64,000 bases of DNA, from NCBI RefSeq assembly GCF_016401385.1, contig NZ_JAEACF010000001.1, positions 558,001 to 622,000 on the forward strand. The letters are read 5' to 3'. Below, piece after piece: positions 51,859 to 59,834 of this stretch (the first letter of the stretch is position 1; every line of letters starts with the position of its first letter). The notes beneath the pieces were generated by a model that ran no database searches, had not been told where the DNA came from, and worked only from the letters and a program-made list of their open reading frames with translations. Made by a program: the position numbers and the translations under genes. This stretch comes from Fictibacillus halophilus. GTDB taxonomy: Bacteria; Bacillota; Bacilli; Bacillales; Fictibacillaceae.

Positions 51859-53142
51859 GTGAAGGAATTTCTGAAAGTGTTTCAGAATAAAAACTTCAGA
51901 AAGCTGTTTTTTGCTGGTTTTACTTCAATGATGGGAAGTATCATAGGAGTTACAGCTTTTATGTTTTATTTGTTGGATAAGTTCGGTGAACAGCCGTTTT
52001 ATGCAACACTTGCCGAATTGATGTATTCTTTACCAACACTAGCTGTTTTCTTTATCGTAGGAGTGTTAGCAGATCGTATGGACCGTCAAAAGATCGCACT
52101 CTATTGTGATTGGATTTGTGCAGGGCTGTGCCTTCTATTAATGGGTGCTATATGGCTTGATTGGATGCCGTTGATTTTTGCTATCTTATTCTTAAGAAGT
52201 GCTGTTGGTAAATTTTTTCATCCAGCCGACCAAGCGATGGTACAAGGCGTACTTTCAAAAGAGGATTATGCAATTGCAGCTGGATTAAATCAAATGGTAG
52301 GCAGTTTATTTATGCTTTTTGGAAATATGATTGCCATTTTTATTTATTGGAGTGTAGGCATACAAGGAGCAATTGCGTTTGATCTTGTTACATATGTTAT
52401 ATCAGCATTGTTAATTATGAGTATGAGAGTAAATGAAGAAGTTCGTCTACCGAACGGACTACACAAGTTCAAGGATATTCGTGTAAAGATGGTATGGAAG
52501 GATTTCACTGCGGGGTTTGTCTATATTAAGCAGTCAAAGCTTCTCCTCTCTCTAATTTTCGGGTTTTTCTTGTTTGGGATAGTAAATGGAGGATTGTCTG
52601 TTTTGCCGGCTTTTATCATGAAATATAAACTCGTTCCAGATAATTATGAGCAAATGATGATGTGGATGGGTGTTGTGTTTGGTGTATCCATACTTACAGG
52701 GAGTGTGTTAAGTTCGATGCTTGCTAAAAAGATTAGACTCTCGTATGCCATTGTTCTTGGTCTATTCGTTAGTGGGTTGTCACTTGGTTTATGCGCCATC
52801 GCGCCAAATGTTTTCTTCTTCTTTATTTTTACGGGATTGGCTGGGATTAGCATTCCTTTAATCAATATCGGAATCGGTGGCTGGTTACCTAAGATTGTAG
52901 ATCCTAAAATGATGGGGCGTGTTCAAGGATGGATCACGCCAATCAATATGTTATCTCATACCATGACCCTCGGTTTAATCGCGGTATTTTTCCCGAAGTT
53001 TTTAACTGTTGAAATGCTGTTCTGGGTTGTTGGAGGATGTCTGATACTTGTTGGAGTTTTTTATATGTTCACCTTGCCAAAGTATGATACGGAAGATGAT
53101 GAAAACAAAAAAGAGTTACAATTAGAAAAAATACCAGTCTAA
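51859..53142 (+). CDS. MFS transporter
   Basis: 427 residues with about 12 membrane segments: KEFLKVFQNKNFRKLFFAGF, then VGVLADRMDRQKIALYCDW (motif A), and a second half starting YIKQSKLLLSLIFGFF. It looks like an efflux-type MFS (MdtH/macrolide group), substrate unknown. Translation starts at GTG 51859 with GGAGGT eight bases ahead. A small membrane protein follows 51 bp downstream with no terminator between. Confidence 0.85.
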   Translation: MKEFLKVFQNKNFRKLFFAGFTSMMGSIIGVTAFMFYLLDKFGEQPFYATLAELMYSLPTLAVFFIVGVLADRMDRQKIALYCDWICAGLCLLLMGAIWLDWMPLIFAILFLRSAVGKFFHPADQAMVQGVLSKEDYAIAAGLNQMVGSLFMLFGNMIAIFIYWSVGIQGAIAFDLVTYVISALLIMSMRVNEEVRLPNGLHKFKDIRVKMVWKDFTAGFVYIKQSKLLLSLIFGFFLFGIVNGGLSVLPAFIMKYKLVPDNYEQMMMWMGVVFGVSILTGSVLSSMLAKKIRLSYAIVLGLFVSGLSLGLCAIAPNVFFFFIFTGLAGISIPLINIGIGGWLPKIVDPKMMGRVQGWITPINMLSHTMTLGLIAVFFPKFLTVEMLFWVVGGCLILVGVFYMFTLPKYDTEDDENKKELQLEKIPV

Positions 53143-53193
53143 AGGTGGAGTTTATGGCGAAGCCCTTTTATAATGAAAAGCGGAGGGGAAGCC

Positions 53194-53442
53194 ATGGCAA
53201 CATTTCAAAACGTACTATTCTGGTTTTTTTTAATCTTACCGATCATTCTATTCTTTGTAGCGATTGCGAGAACTTCATGGATTTTGATGCTTGTTAACCT
53301 TTTTTTAGCTTTGCCGATCATTTGGTTTGTGAGCTGGGTTACAGAAAGTTATGGAGCGGTCTTTGTAGTATTTGCAATTCATTTGTTCACAGGCGCTTGG
53401 CTTTGGACTAAAAGACAGAGATTGGATTTTAGATCGTTTTAA
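53194..53442 (+). CDS. Small membrane protein (three helices)
   Basis: 82 residues starting MATFQNVLFWFFLILPIILF from ATG 53194 with GGAGG seven bases ahead. Hydrophobic segments at about 5-22, 27-46 and 52-70; tail TKRQRLDFRSF. No family recognised. Probably cotranscribed with the MFS gene and ended by the next terminator. Confidence 0.75.
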   Translation: MATFQNVLFWFFLILPIILFFVAIARTSWILMLVNLFLALPIIWFVSWVTESYGAVFVVFAIHLFTGAWLWTKRQRLDFRSF

Positions 53443-53447
53443 CAAGG

Positions 53448-53478
53448 CTCTGCAAATTTATGTTTGCAGAGTTTTTTT
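53448..53478 (+). terminator. Intrinsic terminator after the MFS/small membrane protein unit
   Basis: CTCTGCAAA and TTTGCAGAG form a stem followed by seven T residues. Confidence 0.9.
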
Positions 53479-53550
53479 ATTTTGTATTAAAAACATTCAA
53501 TTGCAGATATTAATTGTTAGAATATTAAAACATTTTTTTGTTTATAAAAA

Positions 53551-53580
53551 TAATGAAAATCAATGAAAATCAATGAAAAT
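53551..53580. repeat. Three 10-bp tandem repeats
   Basis: The unit AATGAAAATC-like (taatgaaaat, caatgaaaat, caatgaaaat) occurs three times in a row, about 90 bp ahead of the kdp promoter. One helical turn per unit; possibly an upstream protein-binding site. Confidence 0.5.
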
Positions 53581-53667
53581 AGTTGTAAGGGTTACAGGTT
53601 ATGCATAAAGAAGGTTATTTTAAGAGATTTTGGAAATAAATATAGATATTTTAGTGTTTTTGGTTGA

Positions 53668-53696
53668 TTTACAACAGTGGAAACCAGGAGTAATAT
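53668..53696 (+). promoter_or_regulatory. Probable promoter of the kdp transcript
   Basis: TTTACA (53668-53673) and TAATAT (53691-53696) with a 17-base spacer lie about 35 bases before the first aptamer. Confidence 0.5.
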
Positions 53697-53729
53697 AGTC
53701 CTTATCTTAAATCTTTAAATATTTTCCAT

Positions 53730-53864
53730 GACCGCTGAATCCAATTTGGAACGGAGGAACCATCGGCAGTTTTTTAATTGCCAGGGGTGAAACTTATTAA
53801 GTCGGGCGACTTCTGCCGTCCGAACCCGTCAGCTAACTTCGTAAGCGTGGTAGGAGAGGGAAGG
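53730..53864 (+). ncRNA. c-di-AMP riboswitch 1 (ydaO/yuaA class)
   Basis: The conserved blocks of the ydaO aptamer occur in order: CCGCTGAATCC, GGAACGGAGGAACCA, GGGGTGAAAC, a variable GGGC stem, CCGAACCCGTCAGCTAAC, then GTAAGCG and GAGAGG. This class binds c-di-AMP and turns off potassium uptake and wall genes when the ligand is high. No terminator lies directly behind this copy; a second full copy follows after about 55 bases. Confidence 0.85.
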
Positions 53865-53917
53865 TGAATTTGAAAAAAATGTCGTTATAATTTAAAAAAC
53901 TATGATTATTATATCAT

Positions 53918-54067
53918 GCGTCTTTATCGCTTAATTCCTAACTTTAGGGAGCGGGGGAACCAACCGCAGGCTATCGTGTCTGCATGGGGTGAATCTCGAG
54001 TGATCGAGTAGGGCTACTCTCAAGCCCGAATCCGTCAGCTAACTCCGTAAGCGTTCAGAGAGAGGCA
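53918..54067 (+). ncRNA. c-di-AMP riboswitch 2 (ydaO/yuaA class)
   Basis: A second, closer-to-consensus aptamer: GGGAGCGGGGGAACCAACCG, GGGGTGAATC, CCGAATCCGTCAGCTAAC, CGTAAGCG and GAGAGGC. A strong terminator stands about 40 bases downstream, the usual expression platform for a genetic OFF switch. The two copies in series ahead of kdp suggest steeper or dual-input control. Confidence 0.9.
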
Positions 54068-54106
54068 ACAAATTTCGTGTGTTTACACGCTTATTCAAGT
54101 ATGTGT

Positions 54107-54148
54107 AGAAGCCGCGAGAAGAGTTCCTCTTCCGCAGGCTTCTTTTTT
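54107..54148 (+). terminator. Riboswitch-controlled terminator ahead of the kdp operon
   Basis: GAAGCCGCGAGAAGAG pairs with CTCTTCCGCAGGCTTC with single-base bulges and is followed by six T residues, a strong intrinsic terminator. Confidence 0.88.
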
Positions 54149-54180
54149 GTTGTCTTTTTTTACACTATCAGAAATTATAG

Positions 54181-54282
54181 CTTGTTTGCACGATGATTTT
54201 CGACGTAGCAACAAGTTTAAGACGATAGTATAAGTGCAACTAAGGCTGACGTGAAAGGCTTGGCATCAGCCAAGTTTTCTTT
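54181..54282 (+). promoter_or_regulatory. Second leader segment with hairpin, terminator-like stem and alternative pairing
   Basis: CTTGTTTGC (54181-54189) pairs with GCAACAAG (54208-54215). Further on, CTTGGC-ATCA-GCCAAG (54259-54274) followed by TTTTCTTT looks like a second intrinsic terminator. GGCTGA (54244-54249) could instead pair with TCAGCC (54266-54271), which would break that stem. A further attenuation step is possible. Confidence 0.4.
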
Positions 54283-54303
54283 AAGAAATGGAGGAAGTAA
54301 ACG

Positions 54304-54717
54304 ATGGCAATACCATCTGGAAACGTGCTCATCATGTTTCCTGACCAAGTTTCAGATGTATTTATTTCAAAACTAAGATTATGTGATGAATATCAATCTC
54401 TTGTTCTATGCGTTCCTAACCGAGAAGAGGCAGACAGACTTTCACAAGTTGGTTTTCAACATGTGTATGTCATGAATTATGGTGACAAACGTAAATTGAT
54501 TGAAATGGTAGGGCCGTTTGTCCAAAAGATTATTGTCGTTGAATCAGGCTTTTTGGAATGCTGCCAAACGATCGAGCTCATTCGCAGCATCTATAACCTA
54601 CCTGTTTATGTCATTAAATCAGACACAAGGTACATCACAAGAGTATACAAAGAACTAGGTGCCGACTACGTAATCTATAACAAAACAGGAAACATTCAAT
54701 TCTTACTTTCTTCATAA
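54304..54717 (+). CDS. Uncharacterised protein at the head of the kdp operon (RCK/KTN-like?)
   Basis: 137 residues from ATG 54304 with GGAGG ahead. Alternating strands and helices (GNVLIMFPDQ, LVLCVPNREEADRL, HVYVMNYGD, KIIVVESGFLE, LPVYVIKSDTRY, KELGADYVIYNK) suggest a Rossmann-like or receiver-like fold. The order V-P-N-R-E-E-A-D-R-L, then G-D, then ELGADYVI recalls the second half of RCK_N/KTN domains that gate potassium channels, but the GxGxxG loop is missing. I do not recognise the family. It is the first gene behind two c-di-AMP riboswitches, which argues for a role in potassium control. Confidence 0.7.
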   Translation: MAIPSGNVLIMFPDQVSDVFISKLRLCDEYQSLVLCVPNREEADRLSQVGFQHVYVMNYGDKRKLIEMVGPFVQKIIVVESGFLECCQTIELIRSIYNLPVYVIKSDTRYITRVYKELGADYVIYNKTGNIQFLLSS

Positions 54718-54738
54718 AAGAAACGGAGGAATATAAAA

Positions 54739-54876
54739 ATGAAAATGAGTCCGAGTGAAATTGAACAAATCTTATTAAAAGCCAAAAGAGAACAGTTGAA
54801 TGCATATTACGCAAGTGTAATACAGCATAATCTCTCTAAATGGTCGATACAGGACACACTTCGCAACAAAGGTTAA
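54739..54876 (+). CDS. 45-residue small protein in the kdp operon
   Basis: The ORF begins MKMSPSEIEQILLKAKREQL and ends DTLRNKG, with GGAGGA eight bases ahead of ATG 54739. It is a soluble, probably all-helical peptide. It lies 21 bp after the preceding gene and 71 bp before the next, with a hairpin in that gap. No family known. Confidence 0.65.
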   Translation: MKMSPSEIEQILLKAKREQLNAYYASVIQHNLSKWSIQDTLRNKG

Positions 54877-54887
54877 AAAAATCTGAA

Positions 54888-54914
54888 GAGGGAGCTTTTG
54901 CCGCGTGCTCCCTC
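54888..54914 (+). other. GC-rich hairpin inside the kdp operon
   Basis: GAGGGAGC and GCTCCCTC form a perfect 8-bp stem around an 11-base loop. No T run follows, so it is more likely a processing or stability element than a terminator. Confidence 0.6.
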
Positions 54915-54947
54915 TAAATTCTTATCACTGATAGGCAGGGATAAATA

Positions 54948-55220
54948 ATGGGAGCAGAGTCAGTTGTTTTATTGCCAAGACGGTTATCGATCGGACAGAT
55001 CAATGAATTTGTCAATGCTGCTGGTTCTTTCGAGAGTGAGATCCTTTTCTATTACCAAGGAATACAAATTAATGCGAAAGGCTTGCTATCGGTCAATCTA
55101 TTCTTTTTGTCACATTATTCAAGGAATCAAGATGAACCTATCACACTTAGAGTTGAAGGCTGCGATTCACAAGATGCCATAAAAAATTTATCACATATGT
55201 TATCGGGTTTTATTGAGTAG
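54948..55220 (+). CDS. HPr-fold protein lacking both phosphorylation sites
   Basis: 90 residues. From residue 20 on it aligns with PTS phosphocarrier HPr: NEFVNAAGSFESEILFYYQG corresponds to the V-L-V-Q-T-A-S-K-Y stretch, INAKGLLSVNLFFL to the V-N-L-K-S-I-M-G segment, and ITLRVEGCDSQDAIKNLSHM to the A-S-G-x-D-x-x-D-A-L end. The catalytic His15 motif (H-A-R-P-A) is replaced by RLSIGQIN, and the regulatory Ser46 is Gly. It therefore cannot work as a phosphocarrier and may be a binding partner or decoy. GGGA precedes ATG 54948. Family assignment is by eye. Confidence 0.6.
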   Translation: MGAESVVLLPRRLSIGQINEFVNAAGSFESEILFYYQGIQINAKGLLSVNLFFLSHYSRNQDEPITLRVEGCDSQDAIKNLSHMLSGFIE

Positions 55221-55248
55221 TTTACTAGTTAGGTAAGGAGGAAGATAC

Positions 55249-55353
55249 ATGTTAGATCTTTATATGGTTTTAACACTAGTCGTTTCATTTTTGCTTTATT
55301 TTAAATTTGTTTATTGGTGTGATCAAATCGCAGGAGGGGACAAGGAAAAATGA
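55249..55353 (+). CDS. 34-residue single-helix membrane peptide before kdpF
   Basis: MLDLYMVLTLVVSFLLYFKF is a membrane helix, followed by VYWCDQIAGGDKEK. AAGGAGGA lies eight bases ahead of ATG 55249, and its TGA overlaps the kdpF start (ATGA), so it is cotranslated with kdpF. It may be an extra Kdp subunit of the KdpF kind. Confidence 0.7.
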   Translation: MLDLYMVLTLVVSFLLYFKFVYWCDQIAGGDKEK

Positions 55354-55427
55354 TAATAACCATGATTGCAACTGGTGGCGTTTTTCTATATTTGGTTTAT
55401 GCACTAATTAACCCTGAAAAGTTTTAA
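55350..55427 (+). CDS. kdpF: K+-transporting ATPase subunit KdpF
   Basis: 25 residues: MIITMIATGGVFLYLVYALI then NPEKF. The LVYALINPE/A-x-F ending is the KdpF signature. KdpF is a single-helix peptide that stabilises the KdpFABC complex. AGGAGG lies 13 bases upstream, within the previous ORF. Confidence 0.88.
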   Translation: MIITMIATGGVFLYLVYALINPEKF

Positions 55428-55469
55428 CCGAACAACATATTAAAGGATTCATTTAGGAGGAACATGGTT

Positions 55470-57149
55470 ATGGGAGTTTTACAAATTGCAATCGTGATCG
55501 TTTTATTGCTTCTGATCGTTAAACCGTTAGGAAGCTATATCTATCACGTGTTTTCAAACAAGGCTAATAAAACAGATAAAATTTTTGGTCCGATTGAGAA
55601 AATGATTTATTCCATATCCGGAATCAAAGAAAGACCGGGTATGACATGGAAAAAATATACGGTGTCATTATTACTTACGAATATCGTCTTGGTTGCAGTC
55701 GGATATGTCATCTTACGTCTGCAAAAACTGCTTCCGTTCAATCCGAGCAATATAGACAATATGGAACAAACCTTATCTTTTAACACGATTGTCAGTTTTA
55801 TGACGAATACAAACCTGCAGCATTACAGTGGAGAAACTGGACTTTCTTATTTTTCTCAAATGTCGGTCATCATGATGATGATGTTTACATCTGCTGTAAC
55901 AGGAATCATTGTTGCTATTGCATTTATACGTGGTATTACAAGCAAAGGGTCAACCATTGGCAATTTCTTTGAAGACTTTGTAAAAGGACATACACGTTTA
56001 CTTATCCCAATGGCCGTTGTGGTTACATTGGTTCTGGTTGGATTAAAGGTTCCTCAGACGTTAGATGGTACGATCCAAGTTACAACGCTTGAAGGAGAAA
56101 AACAAGAAATCGCTACGGGTCCAGTAGCTTCGCTTGTTTCTATCAAACACTTAGGTACAAACGGTGGAGGATTCTTTGGAGTAAACTCTGCACATCCTTT
56201 CGAAAATCCATCTCCTTTAACGAACGTGATCGAGATTTTATCGATGTGGTGTATCCCTGCTGCATTAACTTACACCTATGGCCGTTTTGCTAGAAACCAA
56301 AAACAAGGCTGGGTCATTTTCAGTGCGATGGCTATTTTATTTACCGCATTTTTATCATTAATTTATATCTCTGAAAGCAACGGAAATCCAGCATTGAATG
56401 CAATGGGGCTTAGTTCTGAACAGGGAAGTATGGAAGGTAAAGAGGTTCGTTTTGGAATTGCTCAGTCCGCATTGTTTAGTACAGTAACGACTGCGGCCAC
56501 AACAGGAACTGTTAACAACATGCATGATACGTTAACACCGCTTGGTGGTATTACACCATTATCTCTCATGATGTTAAACACAGTGTTTGGCGGAGATGGA
56601 GTTGGTTTAGTGAACATGCTGATGTATGCCATTATTGGTGTATTTATCTGCGGTCTTATGGTTGGTCGTACACCGGAATTCTTAGGAAGAAAAATTGAAC
56701 CAAAAGAGATGAAACTAATAACGATCGCATTGCTTGCACATCCTTTAATCATTCTTGGCCCGACGGCACTGGCATTTATGACGGAACTTGGGAAAGGCGC
56801 GATCAGCAATCCGGGATTCCATGGTATCTCACAGGTTCTTTATGAGTATACGTCTTCTGCAGCAAATAACGGTTCAGGCTTTGAGGGGCTTGGGGATAAT
56901 ACTCCGTTCTGGAATATCTCAACTGGACTGGTCATGCTGTTTGGCAGATACGTCTCCATCATAGCCTTGCTCGCTGTTGCCGGTTCACTTGTAAAGAAAC
57001 AACCTGTTCCTGAAACGATTGGTACGTTTAGAACAGATAATATGCTTTTCGTCGGTATTCTTGTTGGGGCAGTGCTTATTATTGGTGCATTAACTTTCTT
57101 ACCAGTAATGGCGCTTGGACCAATCGCAGAATACTTGTCGATCCGTTAA
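55470..57149 (+). CDS. kdpA: K+-transporting ATPase subunit A
   Basis: About 559 residues with ten membrane segments, the channel-like subunit. Selectivity-filter-like segments include NTNLQHYSGETGLSYFSQM, KHLGTNGGGFFGVNSAHPFE, and TAATTGTVNNMHDTLTPLGG. It binds and passes K+ through the complex. Two ATGs are possible; ATG 55470 (MGVLQIAIV) has AGGAGG nine bases ahead, while ATG 55464 is only three bases from it. Second structural gene of kdpFABC. Confidence 0.95.
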   Translation: MGVLQIAIVIVLLLLIVKPLGSYIYHVFSNKANKTDKIFGPIEKMIYSISGIKERPGMTWKKYTVSLLLTNIVLVAVGYVILRLQKLLPFNPSNIDNMEQTLSFNTIVSFMTNTNLQHYSGETGLSYFSQMSVIMMMMFTSAVTGIIVAIAFIRGITSKGSTIGNFFEDFVKGHTRLLIPMAVVVTLVLVGLKVPQTLDGTIQVTTLEGEKQEIATGPVASLVSIKHLGTNGGGFFGVNSAHPFENPSPLTNVIEILSMWCIPAALTYTYGRFARNQKQGWVIFSAMAILFTAFLSLIYISESNGNPALNAMGLSSEQGSMEGKEVRFGIAQSALFSTVTTAATTGTVNNMHDTLTPLGGITPLSLMMLNTVFGGDGVGLVNMLMYAIIGVFICGLMVGRTPEFLGRKIEPKEMKLITIALLAHPLIILGPTALAFMTELGKGAISNPGFHGISQVLYEYTSSAANNGSGFEGLGDNTPFWNISTGLVMLFGRYVSIIALLAVAGSLVKKQPVPETIGTFRTDNMLFVGILVGAVLIIGALTFLPVMALGPIAEYLSIR

Positions 57150-57170
57150 TTTAGAGAGGTGCAGATAAAA

Positions 57171-59198
57171 ATGAATCAAACAAAACAGAGTATGAGTTCT
57201 GGCCTCATCAGCCGAGCTATGATAGAAAGTATTGTCAAATTAAATCCTATCACCATGATGAAAAATCCTGTCATGTTTGTAGTAGAGATCGGAACGTTTC
57301 TTGTTCTGCTCATGATGATTATGCCAAAGCAGTTTGATGCAGAAGGCAGATTTGGTTATAACTTGTCCGTATTCCTAATTCTTCTGTTTACGATCCTATT
57401 TGCAAACTTTGCAGAAGCCTTAGCTGAAGGTAGAGGTAAAGCGCAAGCGGACAGTTTAAAGAAAACAAAAAAAGGAACAATTGCAAAAAAAATAGCGAAA
57501 TCAGGTGCGGTTAAGGAAGTATCTTCAGAAGATCTTCGCAAAGGAGACATCGTTTTAGTAGAGACAGGGGATATGATTCCTGGTGACGGTGAAATAATTG
57601 AAGGTCTTGCTTCCATTGATGAATCGGCAATAACGGGAGAATCAGCACCTGTTATTAAAGAGGCAGGAGGAGATTTTAGTTCTGTCACAGGTGGTACGAA
57701 AGTGGTTAGTGATTATATTAAAGTTAGAATTACAGCAGATCCAGGAGAGTCATTCCTAGATAAAATGATTGCTTTAGTTGAAGGAGCAAAACGTCAAAAA
57801 ACACCGAACGAAATTGCTCTTAATATTTTGCTCGTCACGCTAACAGTCATTTTCTTGTTAGTAGTCGTTACCATTGTTCCTATTGCTAGTTATGTAGGAA
57901 TCAACTTGGAAGTATCTACTTTGATCGCATTGCTTGTTTGTTTGATTCCGACGACGATCGGAGCGCTGTTGTCGGCGATCGGAATCGCTGGTATGGACCG
58001 AGTGACACGATTTAACGTACTAGCGATGTCAGGGAAAGCGGTGGAAGCTGCAGGTGATATTAATACAATAATTTTAGATAAAACAGGAACAATTACATTT
58101 GGTAACCGTTTAGCTGCAGAGTTTATACCTGTTGGATGGTCTGCAAAAAAAGAGTTAACTGAAATGGCAGTGGTGACTTCATTATATGATGAAACACCTG
58201 AAGGAAGGTCGGTAGTAGAACTAGCTAAAAACCAAGGTGTATCTTGGAATACTTCTGCTTACGAAGGGGCAGAAATCGTACCATTCACAGCAGAAGAACG
58301 CATGAGCGGTATTGACTTGAACGGCTCTCATTATCGAAAGGGTGCTGTTGACTCAATCATTAAATATGTACAGAAGCAAGGCGGAGAGATTCCAGACGAT
58401 TTGAAAAAGAAAAGTGATGAAATTGCCAAAAAAGGTGGAACGCCACTCGCTGTCTGTTTGAACGATAGAATTTTTGGATTGATCTACTTAAAAGATACAG
58501 TTAAGCCGGGAATGCGTGAGCGATTTGATGAACTACGAAAAATGGGAATTAAAACAATCATGTGTACAGGTGATAACCCATTAACGGCTGCAACCATTGC
58601 GAAAGAAGCAGGGGTTGATGACTTTATTGCCGAATCAAAGCCAGAAGATAAGATACGTGTTATTCGTGAAGAACAGCAAAAAGGAAAACTTGTTGCAATG
58701 ACAGGGGATGGAACGAACGATGCACCTGCCTTGGCTCAAGCAGATGTAGGTCTTGCCATGAACTCCGGAACAATCGCTGCTAAAGAAGCAGCTAACATGG
58801 TTGACCTAGATTCAGATCCAACGAAGATTATTGAAGTCGTAGCGATTGGTAAACAGCTGCTAATGACACGGGGTTCTCTAACGACTTTTAGTATCGCAAA
58901 TGATATTGCAAAGTATTTCGCCATTATACCTGCGATGTTTACAGCAGCTATACCTGAAATGGAAGCTCTTAATATTATGGGATTGCATTCTCCAACGAGT
59001 GCTATCATATCAGCGCTAATCTTTAATGCAATCATTATCCCACTCTTGATTCCATTAGCGATGAAGGGTGTGAAATATGTGCCGATGAGCGCAAATAAAT
59101 TGTTGTATAAGAATATTGTGATCTATGGTGTGGGAGGAATAGTTGTTCCGTTTATCGGAATTAAACTGATCGACATGATTGTAAATGTATTCATGTAA
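57171..59198 (+). CDS. kdpB: K+-transporting ATPase subunit B (P-type ATPase)
   Basis: About 675 residues. It has the P-type landmarks: [14 protein letters not shown] (actuator), [17 protein letters not shown] with the membrane Pro, the phosphorylated Asp303 in [11 protein letters not shown], and [18 protein letters not shown] (hinge). It couples ATP hydrolysis to K+ uptake with KdpA. The start is ATG 57171 with GAGAGGTG nine bases ahead, 21 bases after kdpA. The N-terminal Ser that E. coli KdpB uses for inhibitory phosphorylation is hard to place by eye. Confidence 0.96.
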   Translation: MNQTKQSMSSGLISRAMIESIVKLNPITMMKNPVMFVVEIGTFLVLLMMIMPKQFDAEGRFGYNLSVFLILLFTILFANFAEALAEGRGKAQADSLKKTKKGTIAKKIAKSGAVKEVSSEDLRKGDIVLVETGDMIPGDGEIIEGLASIDESAITGESAPVIKEAGGDFSSVTGGTKVVSDYIKVRITADPGESFLDKMIALVEGAKRQKTPNEIALNILLVTLTVIFLLVVVTIVPIASYVGINLEVSTLIALLVCLIPTTIGALLSAIGIAGMDRVTRFNVLAMSGKAVEAAGDINTIILDKTGTITFGNRLAAEFIPVGWSAKKELTEMAVVTSLYDETPEGRSVVELAKNQGVSWNTSAYEGAEIVPFTAEERMSGIDLNGSHYRKGAVDSIIKYVQKQGGEIPDDLKKKSDEIAKKGGTPLAVCLNDRIFGLIYLKDTVKPGMRERFDELRKMGIKTIMCTGDNPLTAATIAKEAGVDDFIAESKPEDKIRVIREEQQKGKLVAMTGDGTNDAPALAQADVGLAMNSGTIAAKEAANMVDLDSDPTKIIEVVAIGKQLLMTRGSLTTFSIANDIAKYFAIIPAMFTAAIPEMEALNIMGLHSPTSAIISALIFNAIIIPLLIPLAMKGVKYVPMSANKLLYKNIVIYGVGGIVVPFIGIKLIDMIVNVFM

Positions 59199-59221
59199 TG
59201 ATGAACTGGAGGGTTCTAACG

Positions 59222-59782
59222 ATGTTTAAAATAGTCAGACTGTCACTATTGTTGATTGTATTATGTGGAATCGTCTACCCTGTTGCTATGACAGGACTTG
59301 CACAGACGATTTTTCCATCACAAGCTGATGGAAGTTTAGTGAAAAATAGCGGTGGAAAGGTAGTTGGTTCAGAATTAATTGGTCAGAACTTTAAGAGCCC
59401 ACAATATTTCCAAGGACGTGTATCTTCTATAGAGAATAATGGAGCGGCAACAGGATCTAATAACTATGCTCCTTCTAATGAAGATATGTTGAAGCGAACA
59501 GAGGATTCTATTAAAGCTTTGCAAAAGGAAAATCCTGAACTTGATAAAAAAGATATACCATTGGATTTAATCACGAATTCTGGATCAGGTCTTGATCCGC
59601 ACATTTCTATAAAGGCGGCCGAATTTCAAGCAGATCGTGTTAGTAAGGAAACTGGTATCGAAAAAGCTGAATTGCGAGCTATGATTAAAGATTCTACTTC
59701 AAATAGAAGTCTAGGAGTCTTTGGAGAACCGCATGTGAATGTGCTGGAATTAAATATGAAAGTTCAAGATGTAATGGAATAG
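59222..59782 (+). CDS. kdpC: K+-transporting ATPase subunit C
   Basis: About 186 residues: one N-terminal membrane helix (VRLSLLLIVLCGIVYPVAMT), then a periplasm-facing domain with IGQNFKSPQYFQGRVSS, GSGLDPHISIKAAEFQADRV and the end FGEPHVNVLELN, all KdpC signatures. It assists ATP and K+ binding by the complex. ATG 59222 has GGAGGG eight bases ahead and is preferred to the ATG at 59198, which overlaps the kdpB stop and has no ribosome site. Confidence 0.94.
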   Translation: MFKIVRLSLLLIVLCGIVYPVAMTGLAQTIFPSQADGSLVKNSGGKVVGSELIGQNFKSPQYFQGRVSSIENNGAATGSNNYAPSNEDMLKRTEDSIKALQKENPELDKKDIPLDLITNSGSGLDPHISIKAAEFQADRVSKETGIEKAELRAMIKDSTSNRSLGVFGEPHVNVLELNMKVQDVME

Positions 59783-59834
59783 GTTGATGAACCTCGGTCT
59801 ATAGTAGGCCGGGGTATTTACTCATTTAGGGGGT

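Noticed and set aside
53551..53580. Origin-like or iteron array from the three 10-bp repeats
   Set aside because: Only three short AT-rich units, no DnaA boxes or replication gene nearby.
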